In this document: positions 17,873-29,238 of the stretch, one piece after another
Numbering within the stretch: the first letter of the stretch is position 1
How the letters are laid out: the number at the start of each line of letters is the position of its first letter
DNA from: Meiothermus taiwanensis DSM 14542
GTDB lineage: Bacteria; Deinococcota; Deinococci; Deinococcales; Thermaceae
Direction: 5' to 3'
Assembly (NCBI GenBank): GCA_000482765.1
Contig: AXWR01000001.1
Span: 1-64,000, forward strand
DNA: 64,000 nucleotides
The notes under the pieces: model-generated
Told to the model about the DNA's origin: nothing
Databases searched by the model: none
Seen by the model: only the letters and a program-made list of their open reading frames with translations
Position numbers and translations under genes: made by a program

Positions 17873-20233
17873 ATGACCCTCACCGAACTTATGGAGACCC
17901 TCCCCTACGGCCCTGCCCCCGAGGCAGCCCAACCCGCGCTGGACTGGATCCAGGCCCACAAGGGCCGGTTTCAGCTCTTCATTGCAGGCCGGTGGCGAAA
18001 GCCGGCCAGCCAGGAATGGTTCACCACCTTCAACCCGGCGAGCGGCCAGCCCCTGGCCGAAGTAGCCCAGGCCAACGCCGCCGACGTGGACGAGGCGGTC
18101 AAGGCCGCCCGCAAAGCCTTTGCAAGCTGGAGCCAGACCAAAGGCCACGTGCGGGCCCGCTACCTGTACGCCATAGCCCGGCAGATCCAGAAGCACGCCC
18201 GCCTGTTCGCCGTGCTGGAAACCCTGGACAACGGCAAGCCCATCCGCGAGACCCGCGATATTGACATCCCCCTGGTGGCCCGCCACTTCTACTACCACGC
18301 CGGCTGGGCCCAGCTGATGGAAAGCGAGCTGGCGGGCTACGGGCCGGTGGGGGTGGTGGGGCAGATCATCCCCTGGAACTTTCCCCTGTTGATGCTGGCC
18401 TGGAAGATTGCCCCGGCGCTGGCCATGGGCAATACAGTGGTGCTCAAGCCCGCCGAGTTTACCCCCCTGACCGCGCTTCTGTTCGCCGAAATCTGCCAGC
18501 AGATCGGCCTGCCGCCCGGGGTGGTCAACATCATTACCGGCGATGGGAAGACCGGCGCGGCCCTGGTGGAGCACCCTGGGGTGGACAAGATCGCCTTTAC
18601 GGGTTCAACCGAGGTGGGCCGTCTGATCCGCAAGGCCACCGCCGGCAGCGGCAAAAAGCTCTCCCTCGAGCTCGGGGGCAAGTCGCCTTTTGTGGTCTTC
18701 GAGGATGCCGACCTCGATAGCGCAGTGGAGGGCGTGGTGGACGCCATCTGGTTCAACCAGGGGCAGGTCTGCTGCGCGGGCTCGAGGCTTTTGGTACAGG
18801 AAGGCATCGCCGAAAAGATGTACGCCAAGCTCCGCGCCCGCATGGAAAAACTGCGGGTGGGCGACCCGCTGGACAAGGCGGTGGATATCGGGGCCATCAT
18901 CGCGCCGGTGCAGTTGCAAAAAATCCAGCGATTGGTGCAAAAAGGCGTAGAGGAAGGGGCCAGGCTCTGGCAGCCGAGCTGGGCCGTTCCCACCGAAGGC
19001 TGCTTCTACCCCCCAACCCTCTTCACGGATGTGGCCCCTTCTTCCACCATCGCCCAGGAGGAGATTTTCGGGCCGGTGCTGGCCGCCCTCACCTTCCGCA
19101 CCCCCGAGGAGGCCGTCCGGCTGGCCAACAACACCCGCTACGGCCTGGCCGCCTCCATCTGGAGCGAGGACATCAACCTGGCCCTGGATGTGGCCACCCA
19201 GATCAAGGCCGGCACCATCTGGATCAACAGCACCAACCTCTTCGACGCCGCCAGCGGCTTTGGCGGCTACCGCGAGAGCGGTTTCGGGCGCGAGGGGGGC
19301 AAGGAAGGGCTGTGGGAGTACGTCAAAAAAATCGCGGAGAGCAAAGCTGCCAAAGCCCCCAGGGCAAAAGCTGCAGGTGATAAGCCCAGGGCCGCCCAGC
19401 CCGGTCTACCCCCCATCGACCGCACCGCCAAGCTCTTCATCGGCGGTAAGCAGGTGCGCCCCGACAGCGGCTACAGCCGGGTGGTGTACGACCCCGAGGG
19501 GCAGCGCATCGGCGAGGTGGGGCTGGGCAACCGCAAGGATATCCGCAACGCGGTGGAGGCCGCTCGAGGGGCCTTGGAGGGCTGGCGCAAAACCAGCGGC
19601 CACCACAAAGCCCAGATCCTGTACTTCCTGGCCGAGAACCTTTCCGAGCGGGCCGAGGAGTTCGCCCGGCGCATCGAAAAGCAGACCGGGCAGGATGGAA
19701 CGGCCGAGGTGGAGGCGGCCCTCGAGGCCCTCTTCACCGCCGCGGCCTGGGCCGATAAGTACGAGGGCGTGGTGCACAACACCCCCATCCGCAACGTGAC
19801 CCTGGCCATCCCAGAGCCCATCGGGGTGATGGGCCTCCTCTGCCCCGACGACCAGCCCCTCTTAGCCCTGGCCCGGCTGGCCGGCACCGCTTTGGCCATG
19901 GGCAACACCCTGGTGGTAGTACCCTCTCCCATCGCCCCCCTCACGGCCACCGACTTCTACCAGGTGCTCGAGACCTCCGACATCCCCGCCGGAACCTTCA
20001 ATATCGTGACCGGCGAGCGCGACGAGCTGGCCAAAACCCTGGCCGAGCACGACGACGTGGACGCCCTCTGGTATGCCGGCCCCCAGACCGGCTGGGCCCT
20101 GGTGGAGAAGGCCAGCGCCGGCAACATGAAGCGCACCTGGACGCTGCCCGCCAGCGGCCCCCTGCCCGACACCGACGAGATCCTGCGGCAGGCCACCCAG
20201 ATCAAGAACATCTGGGTGCCCTACGGGGCCTGA
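17873..20233 (+). CDS. ALDH16-type two-domain aldehyde dehydrogenase (786 aa)
   Basis: Residues 20-490 form a complete aldehyde dehydrogenase: IIPWNFPLLM, GNTVVLKPAE, FTGSTEVGR, the general base in LELGGKSPFV and the nucleophile in NQGQVCCAGSRL. After a basic Ala/Lys/Pro linker, residues 520-786 repeat only the N-terminal, nucleotide-binding half (RTAKLFIGGKQV, GNTLVVVPSPIAPLTA, IVTGERDEL) without a catalytic cysteine half. This layout matches ALDH16, whose second domain is a pseudo-domain used in oligomerisation. It oxidises an aldehyde to an acid with NAD(P); next to deoC, acetaldehyde is a plausible substrate. TAGGAG precedes the ATG. Confidence 0.9.
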   Translation: MTLTELMETLPYGPAPEAAQPALDWIQAHKGRFQLFIAGRWRKPASQEWFTTFNPASGQPLAEVAQANAADVDEAVKAARKAFASWSQTKGHVRARYLYAIARQIQKHARLFAVLETLDNGKPIRETRDIDIPLVARHFYYHAGWAQLMESELAGYGPVGVVGQIIPWNFPLLMLAWKIAPALAMGNTVVLKPAEFTPLTALLFAEICQQIGLPPGVVNIITGDGKTGAALVEHPGVDKIAFTGSTEVGRLIRKATAGSGKKLSLELGGKSPFVVFEDADLDSAVEGVVDAIWFNQGQVCCAGSRLLVQEGIAEKMYAKLRARMEKLRVGDPLDKAVDIGAIIAPVQLQKIQRLVQKGVEEGARLWQPSWAVPTEGCFYPPTLFTDVAPSSTIAQEEIFGPVLAALTFRTPEEAVRLANNTRYGLAASIWSEDINLALDVATQIKAGTIWINSTNLFDAASGFGGYRESGFGREGGKEGLWEYVKKIAESKAAKAPRAKAAGDKPRAAQPGLPPIDRTAKLFIGGKQVRPDSGYSRVVYDPEGQRIGEVGLGNRKDIRNAVEAARGALEGWRKTSGHHKAQILYFLAENLSERAEEFARRIEKQTGQDGTAEVEAALEALFTAAAWADKYEGVVHNTPIRNVTLAIPEPIGVMGLLCPDDQPLLALARLAGTALAMGNTLVVVPSPIAPLTATDFYQVLETSDIPAGTFNIVTGERDELAKTLAEHDDVDALWYAGPQTGWALVEKASAGNMKRTWTLPASGPLPDTDEILRQATQIKNIWVPYGA

Positions 20234-20240
20234 GTCGACT

Positions 20241-20696
20241 TCAAATAGCGCCTTCCAAGCGCAACAGCCACTCCTTCACGCCCTCCCGCCCGGCAAACCC
20301 CCCCAGCCGCCCATCGGCGTGAATCACGCGCTGGGCCGGTACCACCAAAAAGAACGGGCAGGCCCGCATACCCGCTCCCACTGCCCGGGGTGTGAGACCG
20401 CACAAGCGCCCCATCTGGGCGTAGCTGCGGGTCTCGCCGATGGGAATGCGCCGCACTTCTTCATACAGCGCTACCCGGCGGGCCTCGAGGCCGCTGTAAT
20501 CGAGGGGCACCTGCAAAAAGGTTTCCCCCTTACCGGCAAAGTAGGCCTCTACCCGCCGGGCCAGGTCGCCCAGCAGGGCGCTGGGACGCTCTGGCAAACC
20601 CTCCCCCCACACCAGCAGTTCCACCGATAGCAACCCCTGGGTGCTGGCCTTGGCGTAGAGTGGGCCCACCGGGGTGGGTATTAGCAGGCTGTGCAT
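20241..20696 (-). CDS. Alkyltransferase-like protein (ATL), cysteine-less MGMT homologue
   Basis: The 151-residue protein aligns with O6-alkylguanine transferases through YEEVRRIPIGETRSYAQMG, the helix-turn-helix and the arginine-finger segment RAVGAGMRACP. The catalytic PCHR motif reads PAQR (residues 120-123), so the acceptor cysteine is alanine. Such ATLs bind O6-alkylguanine and flag it for nucleotide excision repair instead of demethylating it; a Thermus thermophilus protein of this type (TTHA1564) is known. The gene starts 3 bases after the TetR stop codon, so the two form an operon and may be induced together. Confidence 0.93.
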   Translation of the reverse strand: MHSLLIPTPVGPLYAKASTQGLLSVELLVWGEGLPERPSALLGDLARRVEAYFAGKGETFLQVPLDYSGLEARRVALYEEVRRIPIGETRSYAQMGRLCGLTPRAVGAGMRACPFFLVVPAQRVIHADGRLGGFAGREGVKEWLLRLEGAI

Positions 20697-20699
20697 GGC

Positions 20700-21335
20700 C
20701 TAGCTCGAGGTGCGCGCAGCCTTGGCGGGCTTGCCAACCTCCCTGGACAGGGCACCTTCCAGCATCAGGTCGAGGAACTTGTTCATCTCGTCCTTGAGCT
20801 GCCGCCCTGGGGTATAGGCCGCCCAGCGCAGGGCCGAGAGCAGGTACACGTCGGCCATCGAACGGGAGATGCGCTCGAGCGACATATCCTGCCGCAACCG
20901 GCCCTGAATTTTTAGCGGGTACAGAATTTCGGCGATCAGGTCACCCAGGGGTAGGGCCTCGAAAGCAGCCTTGGCGCGCTGGGGGTCGGGGTTCAGCAGC
21001 TCATAGGCCAGGGGGGATAGCAGCACCCGTTCGCGTTCACTAACCTCGGCCAGCCGGTTCCATAGGCGGCGCAGCACCTCGAGGGGGGGGCTGCCCTGGT
21101 TCAGTTCCGCCAGGGCTTGCTCACGCAGCTCACCCAGTAGCTGGGCACCAAAGTCGAGCAAAACCGCCTCTTTGTAGGCGTAGTAGTTGAAAAAAGTGCC
21201 CCTGGAAACATGCGAGGCCTTGGCTATATCGGTGGCCGTGGTCTGGTGAAAGCCCTTCTCGCGGAACAGGTTGATGGCGGTACGGAAAATGCGGTCTCGG
21301 CGACGCTGCTTTTGCCTTTCCCGAAGCGTGAGCAT
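20700..21335 (-). CDS. TetR-family transcriptional regulator
   Basis: The start at 21335 gives 211 residues beginning MLTLRERQKQRRRDRIFRTA. The TetR DNA-binding domain covers residues 8-55: a helix with AINLFREKGFHQTTATDIAK, then ASHVSRGTFFNYYAYKE. The C-terminal two thirds are helical and should bind a small ligand, identity unknown. TACAAT (21342-21347) lies 6 bases before the ATG and is embedded in a perfect 7-bp inverted repeat, so the protein probably represses its own leaderless promoter. The ATL gene follows in the same operon. Confidence 0.92.
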   Translation of the reverse strand: MLTLRERQKQRRRDRIFRTAINLFREKGFHQTTATDIAKASHVSRGTFFNYYAYKEAVLLDFGAQLLGELREQALAELNQGSPPLEVLRRLWNRLAEVSERERVLLSPLAYELLNPDPQRAKAAFEALPLGDLIAEILYPLKIQGRLRQDMSLERISRSMADVYLLSALRWAAYTPGRQLKDEMNKFLDLMLEGALSREVGKPAKAARTSS

Positions 21336-21341
21336 GGTGAG

Positions 21342-21359
21342 ATTGTACCCGAGTACAAT
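21342..21359. promoter_or_regulatory. Palindromic operator over the -10 box of the TetR-ATL operon
   Basis: ATTGTAC-CCGA-GTACAAT has perfect 7-bp arms. On the minus strand the inner part supplies the -10 hexamer TACAAT directly before the TetR start codon, the expected place for autorepression. A half-site TTGTAC recurs at 21503-21508 upstream of the divergent phospholipase D gene. Confidence 0.75.
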
Positions 21360-21521
21360 AAATTGCGCTAGTCGGCATCCAGTCGGAAATATCGCTTGCT
21401 GGGCACTTCTGTGGAATGTTTTTGAAAAACTTCCCACTTGCTAAATTTCACCATCGGGATGGCTCCTCCAGACCAGCTCCGGCCAACCTGCCCGTTCAGC
21501 GTTGTACAGTAGACATCTGCT

Positions 21522-22637
21522 ATGCGCCGTGGTTCCACGTTCAATCGACTCTGGGCTGTGTGGGGCCTGCTCCGACCTCGAGGCCGCCGCAAAAGCGACC
21601 GGTTGTGGCTTTTTCTTCTATTTGTGGGCGTGGTGGGCTACCTGGCCTGGGAGACCTACCTTCGCCCGGTTCCACCGGTGTACAGATCGGCCGGTGGCCT
21701 CGAGCTGTACTTTGCTCCCCAGCAAGGCCCCACCGCCAAGAGCCGCCTGCTGGGCCTGATCAACACGGCCCAGCAGCAGGTTGAGGTGGCTGCCCTCGAG
21801 CTCGAAGACCGTGAAATAGGGCAGGCCCTTATACGTGCGGCGGCCCGCGGTGTGCGGGTGCGGATGCTCAACGACTCGGACTACCGCCGCGAAACCCGCG
21901 AGAGCCTGGGCGTGCGCAGCAGCAGCCGGGCCCGCTGCGAAACCTTACAGCGCGTGCAGGTCTGCTACGACAGCCGCCCCCACGCCCTCATGCACCACAA
22001 GTTCGTGCTCATCGATAACCTGGGGGTCTGGACGGGTAGCACCAACCTCACCTGGAACGCCTTTGAGCGCAACAACGAAAACAGCCTGTGGCTGCCGGTG
22101 CCGGGCCTGGTGCAGGTCTACCGGGCCGAGTTTGAAGCCCTGTTCGCGGGTCAGGAGAATGGGCTGGGCCGTTCTGCGCGCTTCCAAATCGGAAGCACCC
22201 TGGGCACGGTTTACTTTAGCCCCGCCGGTGGACAGGAAGCCCGCCGGGCCATCCTCGAGCGGCTGGGGCAGGCTCAGCGGGAAATTTGGGTGGCCGCTTA
22301 TGTTCTGACCGATACCCGCATCGTGGAGGCCCTGGTCAAAGCCCACCGGCGCGGGGTGCGGGTGCGGGTCGTCATCGACACCCGCAACCTGGAGAACTCG
22401 CGGGATGAAACCCTGAAGCAGGCCGGGGTGGAGGTGCGCAAAGACGGCAACCCCTACACCATGCACCACAAAGTGATGGTAGTGGACGGGGAGTGGGTGA
22501 TTACCGGCAGCTACAACTTCACCAACTCTGGGTTCGGCCGCAACAACGAAAACCTGCTGATCCTGCGGGACAGCACGCTGGCCCAGCGCTATCAGCGCGA
22601 GGTGGAAAGCATCTGGCGGGCAGGGAGCCGACTATGA
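21522..22637 (+). CDS. Membrane-anchored phospholipase D-like protein
   Basis: The 371-residue protein has a basic start and one N-terminal membrane segment (about residues 26-46, [16 protein letters not shown]). Two HKD catalytic repeats follow: [10 protein letters not shown] with [16 protein letters not shown], and [10 protein letters not shown] with [16 protein letters not shown]. Both histidine, lysine and aspartate sets are intact. The family includes cardiolipin synthases, phospholipases and nucleases, and the anchor suggests a periplasmic or membrane-face enzyme. TAGACA sits 6 bases before the ATG. The last codons overlap maf by 4 bases (ATGA). Confidence 0.9.
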   Translation: MRRGSTFNRLWAVWGLLRPRGRRKSDRLWLFLLFVGVVGYLAWETYLRPVPPVYRSAGGLELYFAPQQGPTAKSRLLGLINTAQQQVEVAALELEDREIGQALIRAAARGVRVRMLNDSDYRRETRESLGVRSSSRARCETLQRVQVCYDSRPHALMHHKFVLIDNLGVWTGSTNLTWNAFERNNENSLWLPVPGLVQVYRAEFEALFAGQENGLGRSARFQIGSTLGTVYFSPAGGQEARRAILERLGQAQREIWVAAYVLTDTRIVEALVKAHRRGVRVRVVIDTRNLENSRDETLKQAGVEVRKDGNPYTMHHKVMVVDGEWVITGSYNFTNSGFGRNNENLLILRDSTLAQRYQREVESIWRAGSRL

Positions 22638-23239
22638 AGAACCTTCCTACCCTGATCCTGGCCTCCGGAAGCCCGCGCCGGGCCGAGCTGCTTAGGCGGC
22701 TGGCCCTGCCCTTTGAGGCTCGTCCGGCTGATATAAACGAAGAAAGCCTCCGGCACCTCGAGCCCTCCCAGATGGCCCAGGAACTGGCCGTGCAGAAGGC
22801 CCAGGCCGTCTGGCAGCCAGGGCAGTGGGTGCTGGCGGCCGATACCGTGGTCGCGCTGGAAGGGCAGACCCTGGGCAAGCCCCATAACCCCCAGGAGAAC
22901 AGGCGATTCCTGGAGCAGCTCTCGGGGCGGCGCCACACGGTGTACACCGGCTTTGCCATTCTCAAACCGGACGGGGCTGTGCACCGCGAGGTCGCCCTGG
23001 CGCAGGTCACCTTCCGCCCGCTCCAGGCCTGGGAGCTCGAGTGGTATGTGCAAAGCGGCGAGGGGCTGGACAAGGCCGGGGGCTACGGCGCCCAGGGGCT
23101 GGGCATGGTGCTGCTGGAGCGCATCGAGGGCGACTTTTACACCGTGATGGGCCTGCCCGTAAGCCGGGTCTGGCAGCGGTTGTATGAGCTGGGCTATTTT
23201 GGCCTCGAGCCCCACCGGCCAGACCCAAAGGAGCTGTAA
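22634..23239 (+). CDS. maf: Maf-family nucleotide pyrophosphatase
   Basis: The ATG at 22634 overlaps the upstream stop codon and gives 201 residues. The family signature [17 protein letters not shown] is at the N-terminus, and the catalytic aspartate region [19 protein letters not shown] follows near residue 70, then [14 protein letters not shown]. Maf proteins hydrolyse non-canonical or canonical NTPs (dTTP, UTP, CTP) and are linked to septum formation. Coupling to a phospholipase D protein is unusual and probably reflects convenience of expression. The gene converges with valS 5 bases downstream. Confidence 0.96.
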   Translation: MKNLPTLILASGSPRRAELLRRLALPFEARPADINEESLRHLEPSQMAQELAVQKAQAVWQPGQWVLAADTVVALEGQTLGKPHNPQENRRFLEQLSGRRHTVYTGFAILKPDGAVHREVALAQVTFRPLQAWELEWYVQSGEGLDKAGGYGAQGLGMVLLERIEGDFYTVMGLPVSRVWQRLYELGYFGLEPHRPDPKEL

Positions 23240-23244
23240 ATCCC

Positions 23245-25837
<2,593 letters not shown>

Positions 25838-25851
<14 letters not shown>

Positions 25852-26659
25852 TGCTTCTCCTCACGAAAAGGTGGTAGCTTTTTTTCTCGTCATCAAAGAC
25901 AGCCTCCTCGTAGGCCACCCCCGTGACCTCGGTGTTTTCATCAAAGGTACAGCTCCAGAAGCCCACGGTCAGGCGGTTGCCCTCGAGGCTCACCGGGCCC
26001 ACCGCAATTTCCTGCCAATCCGGCTCTTCCTCCTCTTCAAATTCAAGGTCTTCATCGTCCTCCAGAAGCTCGAGGGGCTCGAGGTCGTCTTCATCCAGGT
26101 CGTCTAGGTCATCCGGGTAGTCCTCATCGAGCTGCGCGAAGTCCATCGCCCTAAGGGTACAGACCCGGCCCACCAGGCTGCGGATGGGGTTGTTGGGCTG
26201 GCCGAAGCGGGTGCTGAACTCCGGGCGGAAAGGGGTGTAATCGATGCTGGCGACCAATAGGTAGTCGCCCAGCTCCCATTTGCACGAAAGCAGGAGGAAC
26301 GGCTCGTCCCGGTCGGGGTCGTAGTCGGGCGGGGGGGTGGCGATGGGGGCGTTGAGCAGATCGATGACCATCTGCTTACGAACACTCTTGCTAGCCTCAA
26401 TGGGGGCCGGCCGGCCCAGCAGGTCTATCATGTTCCAGTGCTTGAGGCGAGACTTCAGAGCAGCAAGGGCCTCCTCGAGGCTATCCACAATTCGCATGGG
26501 TTCGCCGCGCTGAAGAAAGTACCAGCCGGGATACTCCACCGACTCTTTGGCCGGAAGTTCCTTGCCAAATAGCTTAATGGGCCGGGGTTCCCGGCTCAAC
26601 CAGTAGAGGCCGGGTTCGTAATGGGGCTCGAGCTGCCATTCCTTGGGAATATCGTTCAT
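25838..26659 (-). CDS. Acidic hypothetical protein cotranscribed with valS (273 aa)
   Basis: I do not recognise this protein. It is soluble, with an N-terminal part containing LFGKELPAKESVEYPGWYF and DSLEEALAALKSRLKHWN, a middle beta-rich part (WELGDYLLVASIDYTPF), then an extreme run of Asp and Glu at about residues 177-215 ending EFEEEEEPDW. The C-terminal part returns to ordinary sequence. A strong GAGGAGGTG ribosome site precedes the ATG. It stands between the T-box leader and valS and overlaps valS by 14 bases, so its expression should rise when charged tRNA-Val is scarce. The acidic run could mimic nucleic acid or bind cations, but no function can be assigned. Confidence 0.8.
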
Positions 26660-26751
26660 AGCACCTCCTCAGCGTGGCCGGACAAAAGAGGATCCTCCAC
26701 CGAAAACCCTCGAGCGTTTGGAATCCTTCATCCTCACCTCACTCTATAAAC

Positions 26752-26784
26752 AAAAACGCCCCTGCAGGCTTTGCTGCACGGACG
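26752..26784 (-). terminator. Terminator hairpin of the T-box leader
   Basis: On the minus strand CGTCC-G-TGCAG pairs with CTGCA-G-GGGCG around a CAAAGC loop (10 base pairs, one G-G mismatch), followed by TTTTTGTTT. It lies directly after the T-box sequence, as expected for the regulated terminator. Confidence 0.88.
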
Positions 26785-26997
26785 AGGAAAACCCCGCGGT
26801 ACCACCGCGCTTCCTGAAGCGCCAGCAAGGGCTTCAGGCACTCAGATGTGCTATCACGGGCACCCCCGACAGGCTCTACTAGGCCAGCTGGCCGTTCTTC
26901 CTGCAGGCTCGCGGGCGACGTTCGGCTGGTGCGTTTCCAGGTGCCCTCTCAGCCGCTGGGGCACCCTTTCTGTGGGCGCAGGCAGCCTACTCTTCCC
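26752..26997 (-). ncRNA. T-box riboswitch controlling the acidic protein-valS operon
   Basis: The T-box core GGTGGTACCGCG (26795-26806, minus strand) is the conserved antiterminator bulge that pairs with the NCCA end of uncharged tRNA. Stem I can be closed by GTAGGCT (26984-26990) and AGCCTGC (26903-26909). It carries the AGTA motif (26988-26991) opposite GAAC, followed by GTC (26917-26919), which fits a valine specifier codon. A regulated terminator follows. The element should permit transcription of the operon only when tRNA-Val is uncharged. A TATACT -10 box lies at 27015-27020. Confidence 0.92.
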
Positions 26998-27014
26998 GGT
27001 CTACGCCAGAACCC

Positions 27015-27020
27015 AGTATA
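27015..27020 (-). promoter_or_regulatory. -10 box upstream of the T-box leader
   Basis: TATACT on the minus strand, within TATATACT, would start transcription about 10 bases before stem I of the T-box. No good -35 hexamer is evident. Confidence 0.55.
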
Positions 27021-27075
27021 TATCAGCCAGCGGCCATACAGCATACCGGAGAAAGGGTCATTCAAAGCAAAGACC

Positions 27076-27152
27076 TCCAGAGGCCATCTTTTGGCATCCC
27101 AGAACGCACCCCTCGCTACCCTTGGCGCAGAAAGCCTAGCCCTTCGGCCGCC
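27076..27152. repeat. 77-bp dispersed repeat, copy 1
   Basis: This intergenic block matches 44464-44540 in the same orientation at 65 of 77 positions. It contains two short hairpins whose base pairing is kept despite substitutions (GCCA/TGGC and CGCT/GGCG). It lies between the 3' end of the GGDEF operon and the T-box promoter. The remaining bases around it show no gene. Confidence 0.7.
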
Positions 27153-27182
27153 TTCCGGCGATGAACCAACCGAAATCTGGTA

Positions 27183-27317
27183 TCAAAAGGCCTGGATCAG
27201 TTCAAAAATAAGCCAGACCAAAAAGAGAAGCGCTGCAAAAACCGCTATAGTGTGGCGCACCACGGACTCAAGGCGACCAAGCATGCTCTTGAAAAGCTCT
27301 GGGGCACGGCCGAACAC
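27183..27317 (-). CDS. Unannotated 44-aa single-pass membrane protein
   Basis: A GTG at 27317 lies 16 bases after the stop codon of the GGDEF gene and is preceded by AGGTGAGGAAGC, a good ribosome site. The product starts amphipathic and basic (MFGRAPELFKSMLGRLES), then has one hydrophobic helix (HTIAVFAALLFLVWLIFELI) and ends almost at once. An ATG at codon 12 is an alternative start giving 33 residues. Small single-helix proteins often adjust the activity or location of partner enzymes; here the partner could be the GGDEF protein encoded just upstream. The family is not recognised. Confidence 0.65.
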   Translation of the reverse strand: MFGRAPELFKSMLGRLESVVRHTIAVFAALLFLVWLIFELIQAF

Positions 27318-27333
27318 GCTTCCTCACCTCACT

Positions 27334-28011
27334 TCAGTAGTACATGCCGGGGAAGGTCTGGTTGCGGCCCGAGCTTTTGGCCTCGGCCTGGAAGTTTTTG
27401 GCTCGAGCCAGCACGGCCTGGGCAGTCGGTTGGCCATCGCGGCCGGCAAAGCCCAGGCTGATGGTGACCTTAAGTTCGGGGTGAAGCTGGCCCCAGGGGT
27501 ACTTGAGCACCGCAACCCGCAACCGCTCGCAAACCCCCAAGGCCCGATCCCCGGTGATACCGCGCAGAATCAAGGCGAAGGAATCGCCCCCCAAACGTCC
27601 AGCGACGTCCGAGGCCCGCAGCGTCTTCTGCACCAGCTGCCCCACGCGACGCAAGATCTCATCGGCCAGGGCCTGGCCGAAGCGCTGTGTAATAGTTTGA
27701 AATTCGTCCAGATCGAAGGCAACTACAGTAAACGCCTCACCGCTGGCAAAAGCGCGCTCGAGGGCCTGTTCAAAAGCCAACTTAGCAGGCAAACCGGTCA
27801 GCGGATCGTCTGTTTCGCGGCCGTAGCCCTCCAGCCAGGGGCTGCGGTGGTTTAGCAGGTTGCGGTTCCGCTCCTCAACCAGGCGCTGCACCGATTCCAA
27901 AGCCTGTTTGAGCGAGTCGAGGTTATCGCTGGCTTGCGCTATCTGGCTGCGCATCTGTTCGAGCAGGTGCAGCAGTTTTAGGTCTTCTTCGCGCAGCTTT
28001 TCAGCACTCAT
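27334..28011 (-). CDS. Degenerate GGDEF-domain protein with coiled-coil N-terminus
   Basis: From the ATG at 28011 the product has 225 residues: a coiled-coil helix (LREEDLKLLHLLEQMRSQIA, ALESVQRLVEERNR) at 5-60 and a GGDEF domain at 75-225 (DPLTGLPAKLAFEQAL, VVAFDLDEFQTITQRFG). The active-site signature reads GGDSF instead of GGDEF and no RxxD inhibitory site precedes it, so cyclase activity is doubtful; it may be a cyclic-di-GMP or GTP sensor. TATAAT (28022-28027) lies 10 bases before this start with no Shine-Dalgarno; this supports it over the upstream in-frame ATG, since the reading frame stays open to 28152. A 44-aa membrane protein follows. Confidence 0.85.
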   Translation of the reverse strand: MSAEKLREEDLKLLHLLEQMRSQIAQASDNLDSLKQALESVQRLVEERNRNLLNHRSPWLEGYGRETDDPLTGLPAKLAFEQALERAFASGEAFTVVAFDLDEFQTITQRFGQALADEILRRVGQLVQKTLRASDVAGRLGGDSFALILRGITGDRALGVCERLRVAVLKYPWGQLHPELKVTISLGFAGRDGQPTAQAVLARAKNFQAEAKSSGRNQTFPGMYY

Positions 28012-28181
28012 CTTGTTGCGGATTATATGCATTCCACGGTCTAAACCCTGTGCAATTTGACCATCACTTATGGGCTGGATGTTCCACCAGTCCACCACCG
28101 GGCAAATTGTGTTGTCAGTCCCCTGTAATGTGATTCCAGCCCCGTTCATCAAAGCGTTTCCAGGGATATTCTTAATATGAG

Positions 28182-29231
28182 ATGAGTGCGCTCAGCGAAG
28201 CCCAGGTACTGGAAGCCCTCAAAACCGTCCACGACCCCGAGCTACACAAGGATCTGGTATCGCTGGGGATGGTTGAGCAAATTGCCGTACAAGGCAGCAA
28301 AACCGCAATCAAGATCAACCTCACCACACCGGCCTGCCCCCTCAAAGAGAAAATCGAGGGGGATATACGCCAGGCCCTTAGCAAAATCGGCGCGACCGAG
28401 GTCGAGGTGCACTTTAGCGCCCAGGTACGTGGGCCGCAAAACCTACCCCTGCCCGGCATCAAACACATCGTAGCGGTTGGCTCGGGCAAAGGGGGCGTGG
28501 GTAAAAGCACGGTCGCGGCCAACCTGGCTGTAGCACTGGCCCAGGAAGGTGCCCGGGTGGGCCTGCTGGACGCCGATATCTACGGCCCCAGCCAGGCCCA
28601 GATGTTTGGTACCCAGGGCGAGAAGCTGCGCGTAGACGAGCAAAAGCGGATGGTGCCCTTGAAGCGCTACGGCGTTAAGCTCATCAGCATCGCCAATATC
28701 GTGCCACCGGGCCAGGCCATGGTCTGGCGCGGCCCCATCCTGCACGGCACCCTCAAGCAGTTCCTGCAGGAGGTGGCCTGGGGCGACCTCGACTATCTGA
28801 TTGTGGATCTGCCGCCCGGCACAGGGGATGTGCAGCTTTCGCTTGCGCAGCTCACCCGGCTTTCGGGCGGCCTCATTGTGACCACCCCGCAGGACGTGGC
28901 CCGGATCGACGCCGAGCGGGCCCTGGATATGTTCAAGCGGGTACAGGTCAGCATCCTGGGCATCATCGAGAACATGTCGTTTTTTGAGCAAAACGGGCAA
29001 AAAACCTACATCTTTGGGCAGGGGGGCGGCCGCAAGATGGCCGAGGCCTACAACACCGCCTTTTTGGGTGAGATCCCCATTGCGCTCTCGGTGCGTGAAG
29101 GGGGCGACAACGGTGTGCCGGTGGTGATTGGGGCGCCCGATTCGCCCGAGGCGCTGGCCTTCCGCCAGGTCGCGCGCAATTTAGCAGGTCAGTTGTCGGT
29201 GCAGTCCTACATGCTGCTGCCGATGGCGTAG
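28182..29231 (+). CDS. mrp: Mrp/NBP35-type P-loop ATPase (Fe-S carrier family, lacks CxxC)
   Basis: The 349-residue protein has an N-terminal MIP18-like domain (residues 5-85: QVLEALKTVHDPELHKDLV, TTPACPLKEKIEGDI) and a deviant Walker A GSGKGGVGKSTVAANLA near residue 101. LDADIYGPSQ and DYLIVDLPPGTGDVQL follow. Mrp/ApbC proteins carry a bridging Fe-S cluster on a C-terminal CxxC, but here that position reads MSFFEQNGQKTYIFG with no cysteine, like SalA-type members. Cluster transfer is thus doubtful, and a nucleotide-dependent regulatory role is an alternative. The SufR-like regulator follows 7 bases downstream. Confidence 0.9.
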   Translation: MSALSEAQVLEALKTVHDPELHKDLVSLGMVEQIAVQGSKTAIKINLTTPACPLKEKIEGDIRQALSKIGATEVEVHFSAQVRGPQNLPLPGIKHIVAVGSGKGGVGKSTVAANLAVALAQEGARVGLLDADIYGPSQAQMFGTQGEKLRVDEQKRMVPLKRYGVKLISIANIVPPGQAMVWRGPILHGTLKQFLQEVAWGDLDYLIVDLPPGTGDVQLSLAQLTRLSGGLIVTTPQDVARIDAERALDMFKRVQVSILGIIENMSFFEQNGQKTYIFGQGGGRKMAEAYNTAFLGEIPIALSVREGGDNGVPVVIGAPDSPEALAFRQVARNLAGQLSVQSYMLLPMA

Positions 29232-29238
29232 GAGCGTT

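Noticed and set aside
26848..27855. 335-residue plus-strand frame across the T-box region and GGDEF gene
   Set aside because: It runs antisense to the T-box, the repeat and the GGDEF gene, and its translation shows no domain.
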